DNA of 40,007 nucleotides from Ferrovum myxofaciens (GTDB lineage: Bacteria; Pseudomonadota; Gammaproteobacteria; Burkholderiales; Ferrovaceae), in the NCBI RefSeq assembly GCF_000735045.1, contig NZ_JPOQ01000004.1, positions 1 to 40,007 of the forward strand. The letters are read 5' to 3'. A model generated the notes under the pieces. It was given only the letters and a program-made list of their open reading frames with translations. It did not search any database and had not been told where the DNA came from. Made by a program: the position numbers and the translations under genes. Positions 26,413 to 35,284 of this stretch are shown piece by piece (positions within the stretch are counted from its first letter, which is position 1; each line of letters starts with the position of its first letter).

Positions 26413-28265
26413 CGGGCAGGTGCCACAGCTTGGACTAGGTCTTTTTCGAGGGGCAGAGGGTCGCCTTCCAGCCAGGCGCAGAGAAGATCGGCTCCCAAGG
26501 GTGCCCACACCAGTCCCCGTGAGCCCAAAGCGGTGAGAGCGAAGAGACCCTTGGCTCCCGGCACGGGGCCAATGATGGGGAGACGGTCGCGGCTGACGCT
26601 GCGAAAGGCGACTCGTTCCTGCACCACCGAGTGTTCCGGTCCATCATCCCACCCCAGTGCTGTCAGGCGTTGCAGGTTCTCCGCACGGTCGGCAGAACGG
26701 GGTGCGATGTCTGCGCTGCGGTCATAGGTCGCACCCAGACAGGGGCCACCGGGGGCGTCCGGAATCACATAGCCGGAACCACAGAGGACTGGGGTTCCCA
26801 TGGGGACGGGAGAGCGCTCGATCTGAGTGATCTGGCCCCGCAGGCGCTGACGCGGCCAGAGAGGCGCATTGCTTAACGGGAGAGGGTGTGCCCCACCGGC
26901 CAGGATGGCGATGGGAGCCTGTGCCAGCAGGGCCCCACACAGAGTTCGGGCTTCCCAACCGGCCGGGCCGGGTTGGAGGGTCACGGGTTGTCCCCAATGC
27001 GTCGAGAGATGGGGGGTTTGAGCCAGTGCGGCACGGCAGAACTGGCCCGGATCCAGCCAGCCTGCGGTGGGATAAAACAAGGCGCCCCAGGGGGCTGCAC
27101 AGTGCCCGAGACGCTCGGCTTCGGCGCGCGGCAACCAATGGAGCAAGGCTTCGACACTTCCCGGTGCCCTGCTCAGGGCGAATAGATGGGCGGCTTCCGG
27201 GGCGTCCTGGGCAATGCGCAGAACGCCGTTCAGACCATGGGGAAGGACTTCCGTCTTTCCTTTCAGATTCGCCAACCAGTGCAGGGTGGTCAGGAAACCT
27301 GCCCGTGCCAAACGGGCGGCGCGGTTGTCATCCAGGCTGGGAAAGGGACGCAGGATGCCGGCGGGATTGCCCGAGGCTTCCTGTGCCGGTTCGTTTCGAC
27401 TCTCGCACAGTTCGATGTGCCAGCCCCGTTCACCCAATGCGGCACTCACCAGACAACCGGCCAGGCCCGCCCCAATGACCAGCGCATGGCGTTGTGGGGG
27501 AGGTTCCAGGGTGAACTGGAGCGCGGGTTGCTCGAGACGTTGCACGATCTTGCACCAGGCATCTTCGGGAATTCGATCGTAGCAGGCGCTGAGGCGTTCT
27601 CGCTTGGTTCCGAAACCGGGTGCCCGGGTGGTATGAAAGCCATGGTGTTCAAGGGTTCGGCGCAGGTGTCCGGCCACACACCAGGTAGCCAAGGTGGCGC
27701 CATGCCGGCACAGGCGAGCAACTTGGCGCAGGACGGGTTCACTCCAGGGTATCGGGTTGGTGCGGGGTGAAAATCCATCCAGATACACGGCATCGGCAGC
27801 CAGGGTGAGTTGGGGCAGAAGGTCGGCCATATCCCCCAGCACCAGGTAAAGGGTGACCCTGCCCGCATCAAAATGGAGGCGGTGTATTCCCTGGGTGAGG
27901 GGCGGCCAGGCGCTGAGCAGGTGCCTGCTTTCCTGCGCCAGTTCGGGATAACCCGAAAGTGCAAGGGTCAGATCTGCGCTGCTGAGTGGGGCATGTTCAA
28001 GGGAAATGAAATGCAAACGTGGGGCGGTGCTGCCCAGACGGCGACATTCGTGCCAAGTGGTCAGAAAATTGAGCCCGAGCCCGAAGCCGGTTTCCAGTAT
28101 CTGGAAAGACTCCCGTCCCCGCCAGCGTTCCGGTAGCCCATTACCCGTCAGGAAGACCGCGCGGCATTGGGCCACGGCACCTGCCTGGGAATGGTACACG
28201 TCCGCATAGGTTTCAGAATAGGGAACCCCGTTCCGAAAGGTCAGGGGTGCGGGCAGCAAGGGCAT
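26403..28265 (-). CDS. mnmC: MnmC, bifunctional tRNA wobble-uridine modification enzyme
   Basis: About 620 residues (E. coli 668). The N-terminal methyltransferase domain (MnmC2) has the SAM site ILETGFGLGLNFL and the DAVYLDGFSPRTNP block. The C-terminal FAD oxidoreductase domain (MnmC1) has the dinucleotide site VIGAGLAGCLVSA and the GNPAGILRPFPSLDDN block. Together they convert cmnm5(s2)U to mnm5(s2)U at tRNA position 34. ATG 28265 (MPLLPAPLTF) is preferred; GTG codons upstream to 28283 would add six residues. The gene is convergent with recN. Confidence 0.96.
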   Translation of the reverse strand: MPLLPAPLTFRNGVPYSETYADVYHSQAGAVAQCRAVFLTGNGLPERWRGRESFQILETGFGLGLNFLTTWHECRRLGSTAPRLHFISLEHAPLSSADLTLALSGYPELAQESRHLLSAWPPLTQGIHRLHFDAGRVTLYLVLGDMADLLPQLTLAADAVYLDGFSPRTNPIPWSEPVLRQVARLCRHGATLATWCVAGHLRRTLEHHGFHTTRAPGFGTKRERLSACYDRIPEDAWCKIVQRLEQPALQFTLEPPPQRHALVIGAGLAGCLVSAALGERGWHIELCESRNEPAQEASGNPAGILRPFPSLDDNRAARLARAGFLTTLHWLANLKGKTEVLPHGLNGVLRIAQDAPEAAHLFALSRAPGSVEALLHWLPRAEAERLGHCAAPWGALFYPTAGWLDPGQFCRAALAQTPHLSTHWGQPVTLQPGPAGWEARTLCGALLAQAPIAILAGGAHPLPLSNAPLWPRQRLRGQITQIERSPVPMGTPVLCGSGYVIPDAPGGPCLGATYDRSADIAPRSADRAENLQRLTALGWDDGPEHSVVQERVAFRSVSRDRLPIIGPVPGAKGLFALTALGSRGLVWAPLGADLLCAWLEGDPLPLEKDLVQAVAPARYR

Positions 28266-28434
28266 GGCTACGCTCACCGACACAAAGGTGAAAAGTCCGA
28301 TTCTAACGCAGTCCGAGAAGAGGCGGAAATTTTCAGTATTCGGACAGGTCGGAGAAGCACGCGGGACTAGACTGGAAGGGCATAGAGAACTGCGTTCTCG
28401 AACCCTTGTGGGGTGCCTTGGTGAATCGATGGTT

Positions 28435-28521
28435 GGTTCATCATGTCAATAATGAACCACCGGATGGTGTCGTGATGCGCCATCGGCGGGTCAGGGTGCC
28501 TCCGGTTTTTTTATGGAGGCA
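28435..28521 (+). promoter_or_regulatory. Structured 5' leader: three hairpins, last one burying the ribosome site
   Basis: Hairpin 1 pairs GGTTCAT (28435-28441) with ATGAACC (28452-28458). Hairpin 2 pairs GATGGTG (28463-28469) with CGCCATC (28478-28484), with one G-U. Hairpin 3 pairs TGCCTCC (28497-28503) with GGAGGCA (28515-28521) around a loop containing seven T. The right arm of hairpin 3 contains the only good Shine-Dalgarno GGAGG of the next gene, so folding would block translation. Upstream, 28266-28434 shows no gene, only another small stem (ACCC/GGGT near 28401-28413). Confidence 0.6.
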
Positions 28522-28526
28522 TCATC

Positions 28527-29546
28527 ATGAACATGGCGATTCGTGTGTTGACAGGATTGTTGCGAACGGGTTATCTGGGAGGATTGGCGGCAATGCGTGG
28601 ATGGCATAGGGGCGGGCAAGGGGTGGCTTATCTGGCTCAACTGGCCCGTGAAAACCAGGAACAGAGCGTGACTGAAACAAAAGGGGTCACTGACTCTCCG
28701 CCCGCTTTGCCGGCACCGCACCCTGAAGAGGTGGTTTCGTTGGGAGTGCATTTGGGACAACCGCTCATCCGTTATGGGGATGGGTACAGTGTGGTATGTC
28801 GGTGTTACCCGGAAACAGGGCGGGTAGTCCGTTCCCTGTGGTTGGATTACACCAAATTGCGGCGGCGCTATGGGATTCAGGTGGAACGGCGCTTGCGTTT
28901 ACGTTCAGGTGCTGCAGTGGTACAAATGCAATCTCTTCCCCATCAGGGGAATTTGCCGACTCGGCCATGGGGAAGAATCGAGTTGGGGGAGGTGACCCTG
29001 GCTTTTGCTTCCCTGCAGGATCAGGGATTGTTGCGTCTGCTCGATCAGACGGTAGGTGAAGCGCAGGCTCTGGTGGATGCGGAAGTTCCGGATGGATTGC
29101 TGCAAAAACGGCCGTGGCAAATGCTGCCTGATGTGGCCGTTCAGGATCCGCCTCTGAGCGAGGTGCAAAAACGTCGGCGAGTGGTGGAAATGACTTTGGC
29201 GGATGTGCGCGCGGCTGATGCTCAGCGCAAGAAGCCTCTGGCCAGTACGGAAAAGGTCTATCCCAATCTGGTCAAGGCACCGGAGGTACGAAAATTTCGG
29301 GGGTTATTGAAACGTACTGGATTTGTGGAACGTACGGATCCTTCGGGACGCAAATCCCGCACTTTTTTTGCAGAAGTGCAGGATGAAGTGCAAACCGTGC
29401 GCCATACCGGAACCGACCTGCAACGGGCCCTGCTGCGTGAAGAGATCTGCGAGGGGGATACGGTGGAGATTTTCGCCATCGGACTGGTTCCCCTGGGCGG
29501 AGGCAAATGCAAGAAAAAGATCTGGAGCGCACGCAAGGTCGCCTGA
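28527..29546 (+). CDS. Uncharacterised protein with plasmid-type C-terminal module
   Basis: A 339-residue protein that I do not recognise as a whole. The N-terminus (4-26) is weakly hydrophobic and basic, followed by a P/S/T-rich linker. The middle (about 75-180) looks like a beta-rich domain with SLWLDYTKLRRRYGIQVERR. A basic, R/K-rich helical segment runs from about 210 to 260. The end, RTFFAEVQDEV followed by HTGTDLQRALL, GDTVEIFAIG and KKKIW, resembles a small module found at the C-termini of plasmid relaxases and TraC-type primases (pattern G-x-D-L-x-R-A, then GD-x-v-x-l-x-x-x-G, then W). This suggests a plasmid or conjugative-element origin or a nucleic-acid role, as inference only. It is a single-gene unit with a structured leader and a strong terminator. 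GGAGG lies seven bases before ATG 28527; ATG 28533 is an alternative. Confidence 0.7.
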   Translation: MNMAIRVLTGLLRTGYLGGLAAMRGWHRGGQGVAYLAQLARENQEQSVTETKGVTDSPPALPAPHPEEVVSLGVHLGQPLIRYGDGYSVVCRCYPETGRVVRSLWLDYTKLRRRYGIQVERRLRLRSGAAVVQMQSLPHQGNLPTRPWGRIELGEVTLAFASLQDQGLLRLLDQTVGEAQALVDAEVPDGLLQKRPWQMLPDVAVQDPPLSEVQKRRRVVEMTLADVRAADAQRKKPLASTEKVYPNLVKAPEVRKFRGLLKRTGFVERTDPSGRKSRTFFAEVQDEVQTVRHTGTDLQRALLREEICEGDTVEIFAIGLVPLGGGKCKKKIWSARKVA

Positions 29547-29584
29547 ACACGAACCTGCTTTCTGGAAGGCAGATAGGATCGCTG

Positions 29585-29612
29585 GGACCTTCTTGAGGAA
29601 GGTCCTTTTTTT
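29585..29612 (+). terminator. Rho-independent terminator of the uncharacterised gene
   Basis: GGACCTTC (29585-29592) pairs perfectly with GAAGGTCC (29598-29605) around a five-base loop, followed directly by seven T (29606-29612). It ends the transcript of the 339-residue protein gene and isolates it from the AmpE-like gene downstream. Confidence 0.92.
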
Positions 29613-29661
29613 GTTCTGTTATGATGGGCCCCCGTAAACGAAATAAAATTTAGAGGAATCC

Positions 29662-30447
29662 ATGAAAGTCGGGTTTCTGGTGTTGGTGCTGATCTTGGAA
29701 CCTTGGCGTCCCCAGGCTTGGGGTGCTTGGGGTGTGAACTTGCTGACCCGTTGGCGTCTCTTTCTGTTCGCACGTATGCCCCGGGTCGGCGCAGTGCTCT
29801 GGCTGGGGGTCGTGGGCTTCCCTCTCCTGTTGATGACAGGGGTACAAAGCGGATTGGGTTGGCTTCATCTGGGGGCGTTGGTGCCCTTGCTGGTGCTGGG
29901 GTTGGGAATTGATCTGCGCGGTCCTTTGTCTCACCTGCGCCAAGGTGGGATGCAGATACCCCCGTATTCCGAGCCGAATCAGTCTGTTCGTGCAGTTCTT
30001 GATGAAGGTATCCTGGGTAGTTATCAACGTTTTTTTGCCCCCCTGTTCTGGTTCTTTTTATTGCCCGGCGGATGGGGGCCTCTGCTGTATTGCGGCACGG
30101 CACTGCTGGTTGAAGCGGAGCCAGACGGTCTTTTTTATCGGCGCATGCAGGCAGGTCTGGACTGGATACCGGTACGCCTGCTCGCGCTGACCTTTGCTCT
30201 GGTCGGTGACTTCGAAGAAGCGCTTTATGCCTGGCGTGATCCGGATCGCCTGTTTTTATCCAGCCAGGAACTGTTGCAAGCGGTGGTGCATGGGGCCTTG
30301 GGGTCAGGACAGGCAAACGGAGGAAACGGGCCATTCGAGGCCCTCGAAGCCGATCAGTTGACCAGTGCCGAAGGGCTAATCTGGCGAGCCGTCGTCCTCT
30401 GGGGAGTGAGTGCGGGGTTGGCGACGGCGCTGTTGGGTGGGCGTTGA
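29662..30447 (+). CDS. AmpE/CobD-CbiB-like inner-membrane protein
   Basis: A 261-residue hydrophobic protein with about four to five membrane segments (around 1-12, 45-60, 68-82, 120-150 and 245-258). FAPLFWFFLLPGGWGPLLY, the internal RVLDEG-like AVLDEGILGSYQRFF segment and RLLALTFALVGDFEEAL match the CobD/CbiB-AmpE family in order. In betaproteobacteria such proteins are often found near rsgA and orn, as here, outside any cobalamin cluster. An AmpE-like role in cell-wall or beta-lactam signalling is therefore more likely than cobinamide synthesis, but is unproven. AGAGGAA precedes the ATG. Its last 72 bases overlap the 3' end of rsgA on the other strand. Confidence 0.72.
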   Translation: MKVGFLVLVLILEPWRPQAWGAWGVNLLTRWRLFLFARMPRVGAVLWLGVVGFPLLLMTGVQSGLGWLHLGALVPLLVLGLGIDLRGPLSHLRQGGMQIPPYSEPNQSVRAVLDEGILGSYQRFFAPLFWFFLLPGGWGPLLYCGTALLVEAEPDGLFYRRMQAGLDWIPVRLLALTFALVGDFEEALYAWRDPDRLFLSSQELLQAVVHGALGSGQANGGNGPFEALEADQLTSAEGLIWRAVVLWGVSAGLATALLGGR

Positions 30448-31329
30448 GCGGCGGGGGGCATTTTCCTGCTGGAGCGTCAGCAGGGTGGCAAGGCGCAGGG
30501 CGCGCAAAGGATGACCGGCAACGTAGTCCCGCAGGGCACAGTCCGGCTCCTGACGATGGTGGCAGTCAGGGAAACGACAGTGGCCTTGCAGTGGAGAAAA
30601 CTCTGGAAAAAATGCCACCAGATCGGCAGGGTCGAGATAGGTCAGGCCAAAGGATTGGACGCCGGGGCTGTCGATCAGCCAGCCACCCTCGGTTAGGGGG
30701 TAGGCACGGGTGGCAGTGGTGGTGTGTCGGCCCGAATCCAGGGCTAGAGAGATGCGCTGAGTAGCGGCCTGAGCCTCGGGAATGAGGGCGTTGAGCAGGG
30801 TGGATTTGCCCATGCCTGATTGTCCCACCAGCAGGCTGTGGCGTCCGGCCAGGGTGGGGCGCAACCGGTCTGCTGTGGTTCGGGCGGAAATTTCCAGCAG
30901 GGGATAGCCGAGGGATTCAAAATGGGACAGTGTGGCACGCCAGGTTGCCGTGGCCGGACCCAGGTCGGTTTTATTGAGAAGCAGGCAGACGTCGACCCGA
31001 TTGGCTTCAGCGGCCACAAGACAACGGGAGATCAGGTCCGGAAAAGGGGTGGGTTCACCCGCTGAGACAATGAGCACCTGGTCCACGTTGGCGGCCAAAA
31101 ATTTTTCTCGTTTTCCGTCGGCACGCCAGAACAGGGTGGTGCGCGATTCGATTTCTTCGATCACACCCTGAGTGACGCTGGTGGGAGTGAAGCGAACCCG
31201 GTCCGAACAGGCGACATCATGTTGCTTGCCGCGCCGGACACAACTCCACGTCTGTGCCTGGTCGTCCACTACTTCGTAGTGGTGACCAAAGACCCCGCGT
31301 ACCCATCCCGCAAGGGAAGAGGTACTCAC
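30376..31329 (-). CDS. rsgA: Ribosome small-subunit-dependent GTPase RsgA
   Basis: A 317-residue circularly permuted GTPase that acts in late 30S subunit maturation. An OB-fold N-terminus is followed by the G4 motif LLNKTDL, the G1 P-loop [10 protein letters not shown] and the G3 segment [10 protein letters not shown], in permuted order. The zinc finger has C-x5-C-x-H-x5-C spacing in [16 protein letters not shown]. The start is a GTG (31329) with a poor ribosome site. The C-terminal 30 residues are R/Q/S-rich and are encoded by DNA that also encodes the end of the convergent AmpE-like gene, so this tail may be lineage-specific. It is divergent from orn. Confidence 0.97.
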   Translation of the reverse strand: MSTSSLAGWVRGVFGHHYEVVDDQAQTWSCVRRGKQHDVACSDRVRFTPTSVTQGVIEEIESRTTLFWRADGKREKFLAANVDQVLIVSAGEPTPFPDLISRCLVAAEANRVDVCLLLNKTDLGPATATWRATLSHFESLGYPLLEISARTTADRLRPTLAGRHSLLVGQSGMGKSTLLNALIPEAQAATQRISLALDSGRHTTTATRAYPLTEGGWLIDSPGVQSFGLTYLDPADLVAFFPEFSPLQGHCRFPDCHHRQEPDCALRDYVAGHPLRALRLATLLTLQQENAPRRSTPTQQRRRQPRTHSPEDDGSPD

Positions 31330-31411
31330 AGTAAGAGTGTCCGGTGTATCATGGAGCGGGCGTCACGGTCGGGAGGCAAGTGGGGCATTGATCAACTCAA
31401 AAGGAAGGATT

Positions 31412-31960
31412 ATGGCACAGGATAAAAACCATCTGGTCTGGGTGGACATGGAAATGACCGGGTTGGACCCGATGCGCGACCGCGTCATCGAGGTGGCGCT
31501 GGTGGTCACCAACAATGCGCTGGAGGTCGTGGCGGAAGGGCCGGTTCTGGCGATTCACCAACCCGATGGGGTCCTGGATGCCATGGATGACTGGAACAAG
31601 GGAACCCATCAACGGTCTGGCCTCATCGATCGGGTTCGTGCCTCGACCCTGGCCGAAACGGCGGCGGAGGAGCAACTGCTCGAGTTTCTCAAGATCCACG
31701 TACCCCCCGGCGAATCGCCCATGTGCGGCAATTCGGTGTGCCAGGACCGCCGTTTCATGGCCAATTACCTGCCTCGCCTGGAACAGTATTTTCATTATCG
31801 TAACCTGGATGTGAGCACCCTCAAGGAATTGTCCAAACGCTGGAAGCCAGCGGTCTACAGCGCCTTCAAAAAATCCGGAAAACACGAGGCGCTGGCGGAT
31901 ATTCTCGAATCCATCGAAGAATTGCGCCACTACCGGACGCATTTCATTCGTTTGGATTGA
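31412..31960 (+). CDS. orn: Oligoribonuclease
   Basis: A 182-residue DEDDh 3'-5' exonuclease (E. coli 181) that degrades di- to penta-ribonucleotides. The first acidic pair is in [11 protein letters not shown], the second in [12 protein letters not shown], and the last block [20 protein letters not shown] carries the H and D of the DEDDh set. AAGGAAGG lies five bases or so before ATG 31412; the frame extends upstream to 31337 but with untypical residues. It is convergent with dsbD after 22 bases without a visible terminator. Confidence 0.98.
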   Translation: MAQDKNHLVWVDMEMTGLDPMRDRVIEVALVVTNNALEVVAEGPVLAIHQPDGVLDAMDDWNKGTHQRSGLIDRVRASTLAETAAEEQLLEFLKIHVPPGESPMCGNSVCQDRRFMANYLPRLEQYFHYRNLDVSTLKELSKRWKPAVYSAFKKSGKHEALADILESIEELRHYRTHFIRLD

Positions 31961-31982
31961 TGCGCCCTGGCTGGGAGTGGAT

Positions 31983-33626
31983 TCAATGGGTTACCCGGTC
32001 CAGGTAACCCAGAAATGTATCTTCGGGAACATAACCAGCCAAGCGCTGATTTTCCAGTTCCCGCCCGTCGGGATCGAAAAAGATCGTGCTGGGCGGGCCA
32101 AAAAGTCCAAAATGTGCCAGCAGGGCACGATCTTCTGCGCTGTTATGGGTAACATCCACGCGCACCAGAGTGAACGGCTGCAGGGCAGTCTGGACCCTGG
32201 GACGGGACAGAACGGTACGGTCCCATTCCACACAAGAAGTGCACCAATCGGCATAGAAGTCCACCATGACGGGACGGTGTTGACCGGATGCCCGAAGCAA
32301 CTGCTGATCCAGTTGGGCCACCGTGGAGACAGGCACGAAGTTCAGGTTCGTGGTGGCTGGGGCGGTTCGAATCAGGGGTAGAATCGTAAACAGGGCAACC
32401 CCCAGCAGGACGACCCCGAAGCCGCGTTTTACCCAACTCATCCAGTGACCGGCCCGAGGCAGTAAGGCGCCTGCTGATGTGCCAATGAGTAGAAGCGGGG
32501 TGCCCATGCCCAAGGCCAGGGTGAAGAGTGCCAGTCCGCCCATCACCACATCGCGAGTTTCGGCGATATAAATTAGCCCGCCTGCCAACGGCGCAGCCAC
32601 GCAAGGACCCATCACCAATGCGGAAAGTGAGCCCATGAAGCCAACCCCCCAGTAGCGACCTCCCGGCAGGCGCCCCGAGGCACCGTTGAGTTGGTTTTGC
32701 AGGGAGAGGGGCAACTGAAACTGGTACACGTCAAACATGGACAAGGCCAGCACAACGAAAAGCAGGGCGGTGGCGATCTGGACCGGTGGAGTTTGCAGGG
32801 CATTGGACAGGAGGGTTCCAGTCAGCCCGGCTAATATGCCCACCCCGGCATAGGTCAGGGCCATACCCAGTACATAGGTGAGGGAGAGGGCAAAGGCGCG
32901 TGTTTTGGTGACCGATGTGCCCTGACCTGCAATGATGCCGGAAAGAATCGGAATCATGGGGAACACACAGGGAGTTAGAGCGAGAAGTAGCCCGAAACCA
33001 AAAAAACTGGCCAGTACCCAGAAAGGACGAGCGCCTTTCAGATAACTGGCAAAGTCCTCAGGGCGCCCGGAGTCCGCAGAAGGAGGCGTGGAAGAGATTT
33101 CCGAGCCTGAGGAAAGCGCGCTGTAATGGTTCCCGCTCTGCTGAAAATCCTGAGTGGTGGGCGGGTAGCAGATGCCGTGATCGGCACAGCCCTGGAAACT
33201 GATGGAAAAACGGGAGACGGGTTGGCCGCCGGGCAAGGTCAAGGCGACCTGGAAAGGATGGCGGTAAATCCAGACCTGGCCAAAACTGGGGTCCTGTTTG
33301 GCCTCCGCAGTCGGAAAGTGTAAGGGAACCTCTTGGGGGACACCGGGCAAGCGGAGATGAATGCGATCGCGATAGAGATAGTAACCGGGAGCGGGTACGA
33401 AAGAAAGGATCAGGCTGCCCGGGTCAGCGCCATTGTCCACCGAAATCTTGAAGGCCTGGTCGGGCATTAGAAAAGTATGCGGCTCGGGCAGTGTGCCCAA
33501 CGCAGCAGGAAGGGGGTGCGGCGTCTCGGGAATGCCCTCCAGGGCAAAGGCCGGGGACAGTCCACCCAGGGCGCAGACCAGGAAAAGGGTTCGGATCCAG
33601 GTATTACGCCGTGCAAAGATACTCAT
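31983..33626 (-). CDS. dsbD: Thiol:disulfide interchange protein DsbD
   Basis: About 547 residues. A signal peptide (1-28, ending PAFA) precedes the periplasmic alpha domain with redox pair C147/C153 in CADHGICYPP. The eight-helix membrane domain has the cysteines of TPCVFPM and GPCVAAP. The C-terminal thioredoxin-like domain has the WCTSC active site. DsbD moves electrons from cytoplasmic thioredoxin to periplasmic DsbC, DsbG and CcmG. ATG 33626 is chosen because it starts the signal peptide; upstream in-frame codons (to 33722) lie inside queG. It is 31 bases downstream of queG on the same strand, so the two are probably one unit. Confidence 0.97.
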   Translation of the reverse strand: MSIFARRNTWIRTLFLVCALGGLSPAFALEGIPETPHPLPAALGTLPEPHTFLMPDQAFKISVDNGADPGSLILSFVPAPGYYLYRDRIHLRLPGVPQEVPLHFPTAEAKQDPSFGQVWIYRHPFQVALTLPGGQPVSRFSISFQGCADHGICYPPTTQDFQQSGNHYSALSSGSEISSTPPSADSGRPEDFASYLKGARPFWVLASFFGFGLLLALTPCVFPMIPILSGIIAGQGTSVTKTRAFALSLTYVLGMALTYAGVGILAGLTGTLLSNALQTPPVQIATALLFVVLALSMFDVYQFQLPLSLQNQLNGASGRLPGGRYWGVGFMGSLSALVMGPCVAAPLAGGLIYIAETRDVVMGGLALFTLALGMGTPLLLIGTSAGALLPRAGHWMSWVKRGFGVVLLGVALFTILPLIRTAPATTNLNFVPVSTVAQLDQQLLRASGQHRPVMVDFYADWCTSCVEWDRTVLSRPRVQTALQPFTLVRVDVTHNSAEDRALLAHFGLFGPPSTIFFDPDGRELENQRLAGYVPEDTFLGYLDRVTH

Positions 33627-33657
33627 GAGCCTGTGTCTCGTAACCAGATGATCGATT

Positions 33658-34743
33658 CTACTCCGACTGAGGTGGGTACGGGGAGTTCCCGTTCTGCAGA
33701 CGCTGCCAAGCCCATTCCACATGTTCGCGCACCTGTTCGGCGGGATGATTGCGACGCTGGGCCAGTGCGGTCAGGGCCCCCGGGGTGGCGGGTCCATTGC
33801 CCAGAGCTACGGCCACATTGCGTAACCAGCGTTCATGACCGATGCGACGGATGGGCGAACCTGTCAGGTGAGTCTGGAAGTCCTCGGCACTCCAGGCGAA
33901 CAGGGCGGGCAGGCTGAGATTTTCCAGTTCCTTGCGGCGCAGAAACGCCCGTGCGCCCCGGGAGGTGTTGGCAAAGCGGTTCCAGGGACAGTGCAACTGG
34001 CAGTCATCGCAACCGTAGATGCGGTTGCCAAAGAGGGGGCGCAGGGATTCGGGTATGGGGCCTGGGTGTTCGATGGTCAGGTAGGCAATGCACAGACGGG
34101 CATCCAGTTGGTAGGGGGCCACGATGGCTCGAGTGGGACAGACCGTCAGACAAGTCTGGCAGGTTCCGCAATGGTCCTTTTCCGGAGGGTCGGCGGGCAG
34201 TGGCAGGTTGCAGAGTAGTTCGCCCAGAAAGAAGTAGGAACCTTGGCGCTGCAGCAGCAAGGTATGCTTGCCACGCCACCCCAGTCCCCCTTGGGCGGCG
34301 ATCTCCACTTCGAGCAGAGGCGCACTGTCGCTGAAGGGACGCCATGCAAAAGGCCCCCACTGCGCAGCCAGACCTTCGGCCAGCAGATGCAGACGACGGC
34401 GCATCAGTCGGTGGTAATCCTGCCCCAGAGCATATTGAGCGATGACGCCCTCGGTTGGGTCGTTCAGGGCATCCTGACAGGAAGTCAGGTCCTCGCTGAG
34501 ATAGGGCAGGGAGACCGTGAGAATACAGGTGGTACCTGGCCAAAGACGAGAGGGGTCGGTGCGCAGATCCGGATCCCGTTCCAGCCAGGTCATGGCCCCC
34601 TGATAACCGGCTGTCAGCCAGGTGTCAAGGTGTTTGCGGGCTGTGCGCAGGGTGGGGCGACTGACCCGCACTGCGCTGAAGCCCAAGTGGTGTGCTTCGC
34701 GCTCAAGGAGTGTGCGCAAGTCAAAAACAGATAAGGGAGGCAT
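33658..34743 (-). CDS. queG: Epoxyqueuosine reductase
   Basis: A 361-residue cobalamin- and Fe-S-dependent enzyme that catalyses the last step of queuosine synthesis in tRNA. The cobalamin-binding N-terminal domain ends with DSAPLLEVEIAAQGGLGWRGKHT. Two 4Fe-4S cluster motifs follow, CGTCQTCLTVCP and CDDCQLHCPWN, with the usual distance between them. A C-terminal HEAT-like helical part reads IRRIGHERWLRNVAVALGN. It is divergent from tsaE, with a 52-base gap to the tsaE start, and lies upstream of dsbD. Confidence 0.97.
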   Translation of the reverse strand: MPPLSVFDLRTLLEREAHHLGFSAVRVSRPTLRTARKHLDTWLTAGYQGAMTWLERDPDLRTDPSRLWPGTTCILTVSLPYLSEDLTSCQDALNDPTEGVIAQYALGQDYHRLMRRRLHLLAEGLAAQWGPFAWRPFSDSAPLLEVEIAAQGGLGWRGKHTLLLQRQGSYFFLGELLCNLPLPADPPEKDHCGTCQTCLTVCPTRAIVAPYQLDARLCIAYLTIEHPGPIPESLRPLFGNRIYGCDDCQLHCPWNRFANTSRGARAFLRRKELENLSLPALFAWSAEDFQTHLTGSPIRRIGHERWLRNVAVALGNGPATPGALTALAQRRNHPAEQVREHVEWAWQRLQNGNSPYPPQSE

Positions 34744-34795
34744 GAACCGGGTACAATGAGTGAACAGTTTGAATTATCAACCGAAAGAGGATTGG

Positions 34796-35284
34796 ATGGA
34801 AGGGGAAGGGGGGGCGCAGTGGCACTTGGCAGATCCCGAGGCAACCACTGAATGGGGGAGGGCGTGGGCACCCTATCTCGAGTCGGGGCTGGTTTTAACC
34901 TTCTCCGGTGACTTGGGTGCAGGTAAAACGGCCCTCATTCGGGGGATTCTGCGGGGCCTGGGCGTGACGGGAACCATCCGTAGTCCTACCTATGCCCTGC
35001 TTGAAATTTATGAACTTTCGAGGTTATACTGTTATCACTTTGATTTCTATCGAATCAACTCGCCGGAATCCTTGGAAGATAGTGGTTTTCGGGAGTGCTT
35101 TCGGAGCGACAGTCTATGCCTCGTGGAATGGCCCGAAAAAGTTTCTACCTGGTTACCCCCCGCCGACGTGGCTCTGATGCTGGAGCCTGCTGCAGGGGCG
35201 GGGCGTCTGCTGCAGGTCCGACATACTTCTGTCCATGGAATGAAATGTCTCGAACCGCTCTTGGCTACGTCTTTGCCGCGTTGA
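34796..35284 (+). CDS. tsaE: TsaE, tRNA t6A37 threonylcarbamoylation ATPase
   Basis: About 162 residues (E. coli 153). Walker A GDLGAGKTALIRG, the SPTYALLEIYE block and the HFDFYRI segment identify TsaE, the ATPase that powers the TsaBD complex making t6A37 in ANN-decoding tRNAs. ATG 34796 is preferred because AGAGG lies six bases upstream. A GTG at 34760 would add 12 residues without a ribosome site. The gene overlaps the start of the amidase gene by 40 bases in another frame. Confidence 0.96.
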   Translation: MEGEGGAQWHLADPEATTEWGRAWAPYLESGLVLTFSGDLGAGKTALIRGILRGLGVTGTIRSPTYALLEIYELSRLYCYHFDFYRINSPESLEDSGFRECFRSDSLCLVEWPEKVSTWLPPADVALMLEPAAGAGRLLQVRHTSVHGMKCLEPLLATSLPR

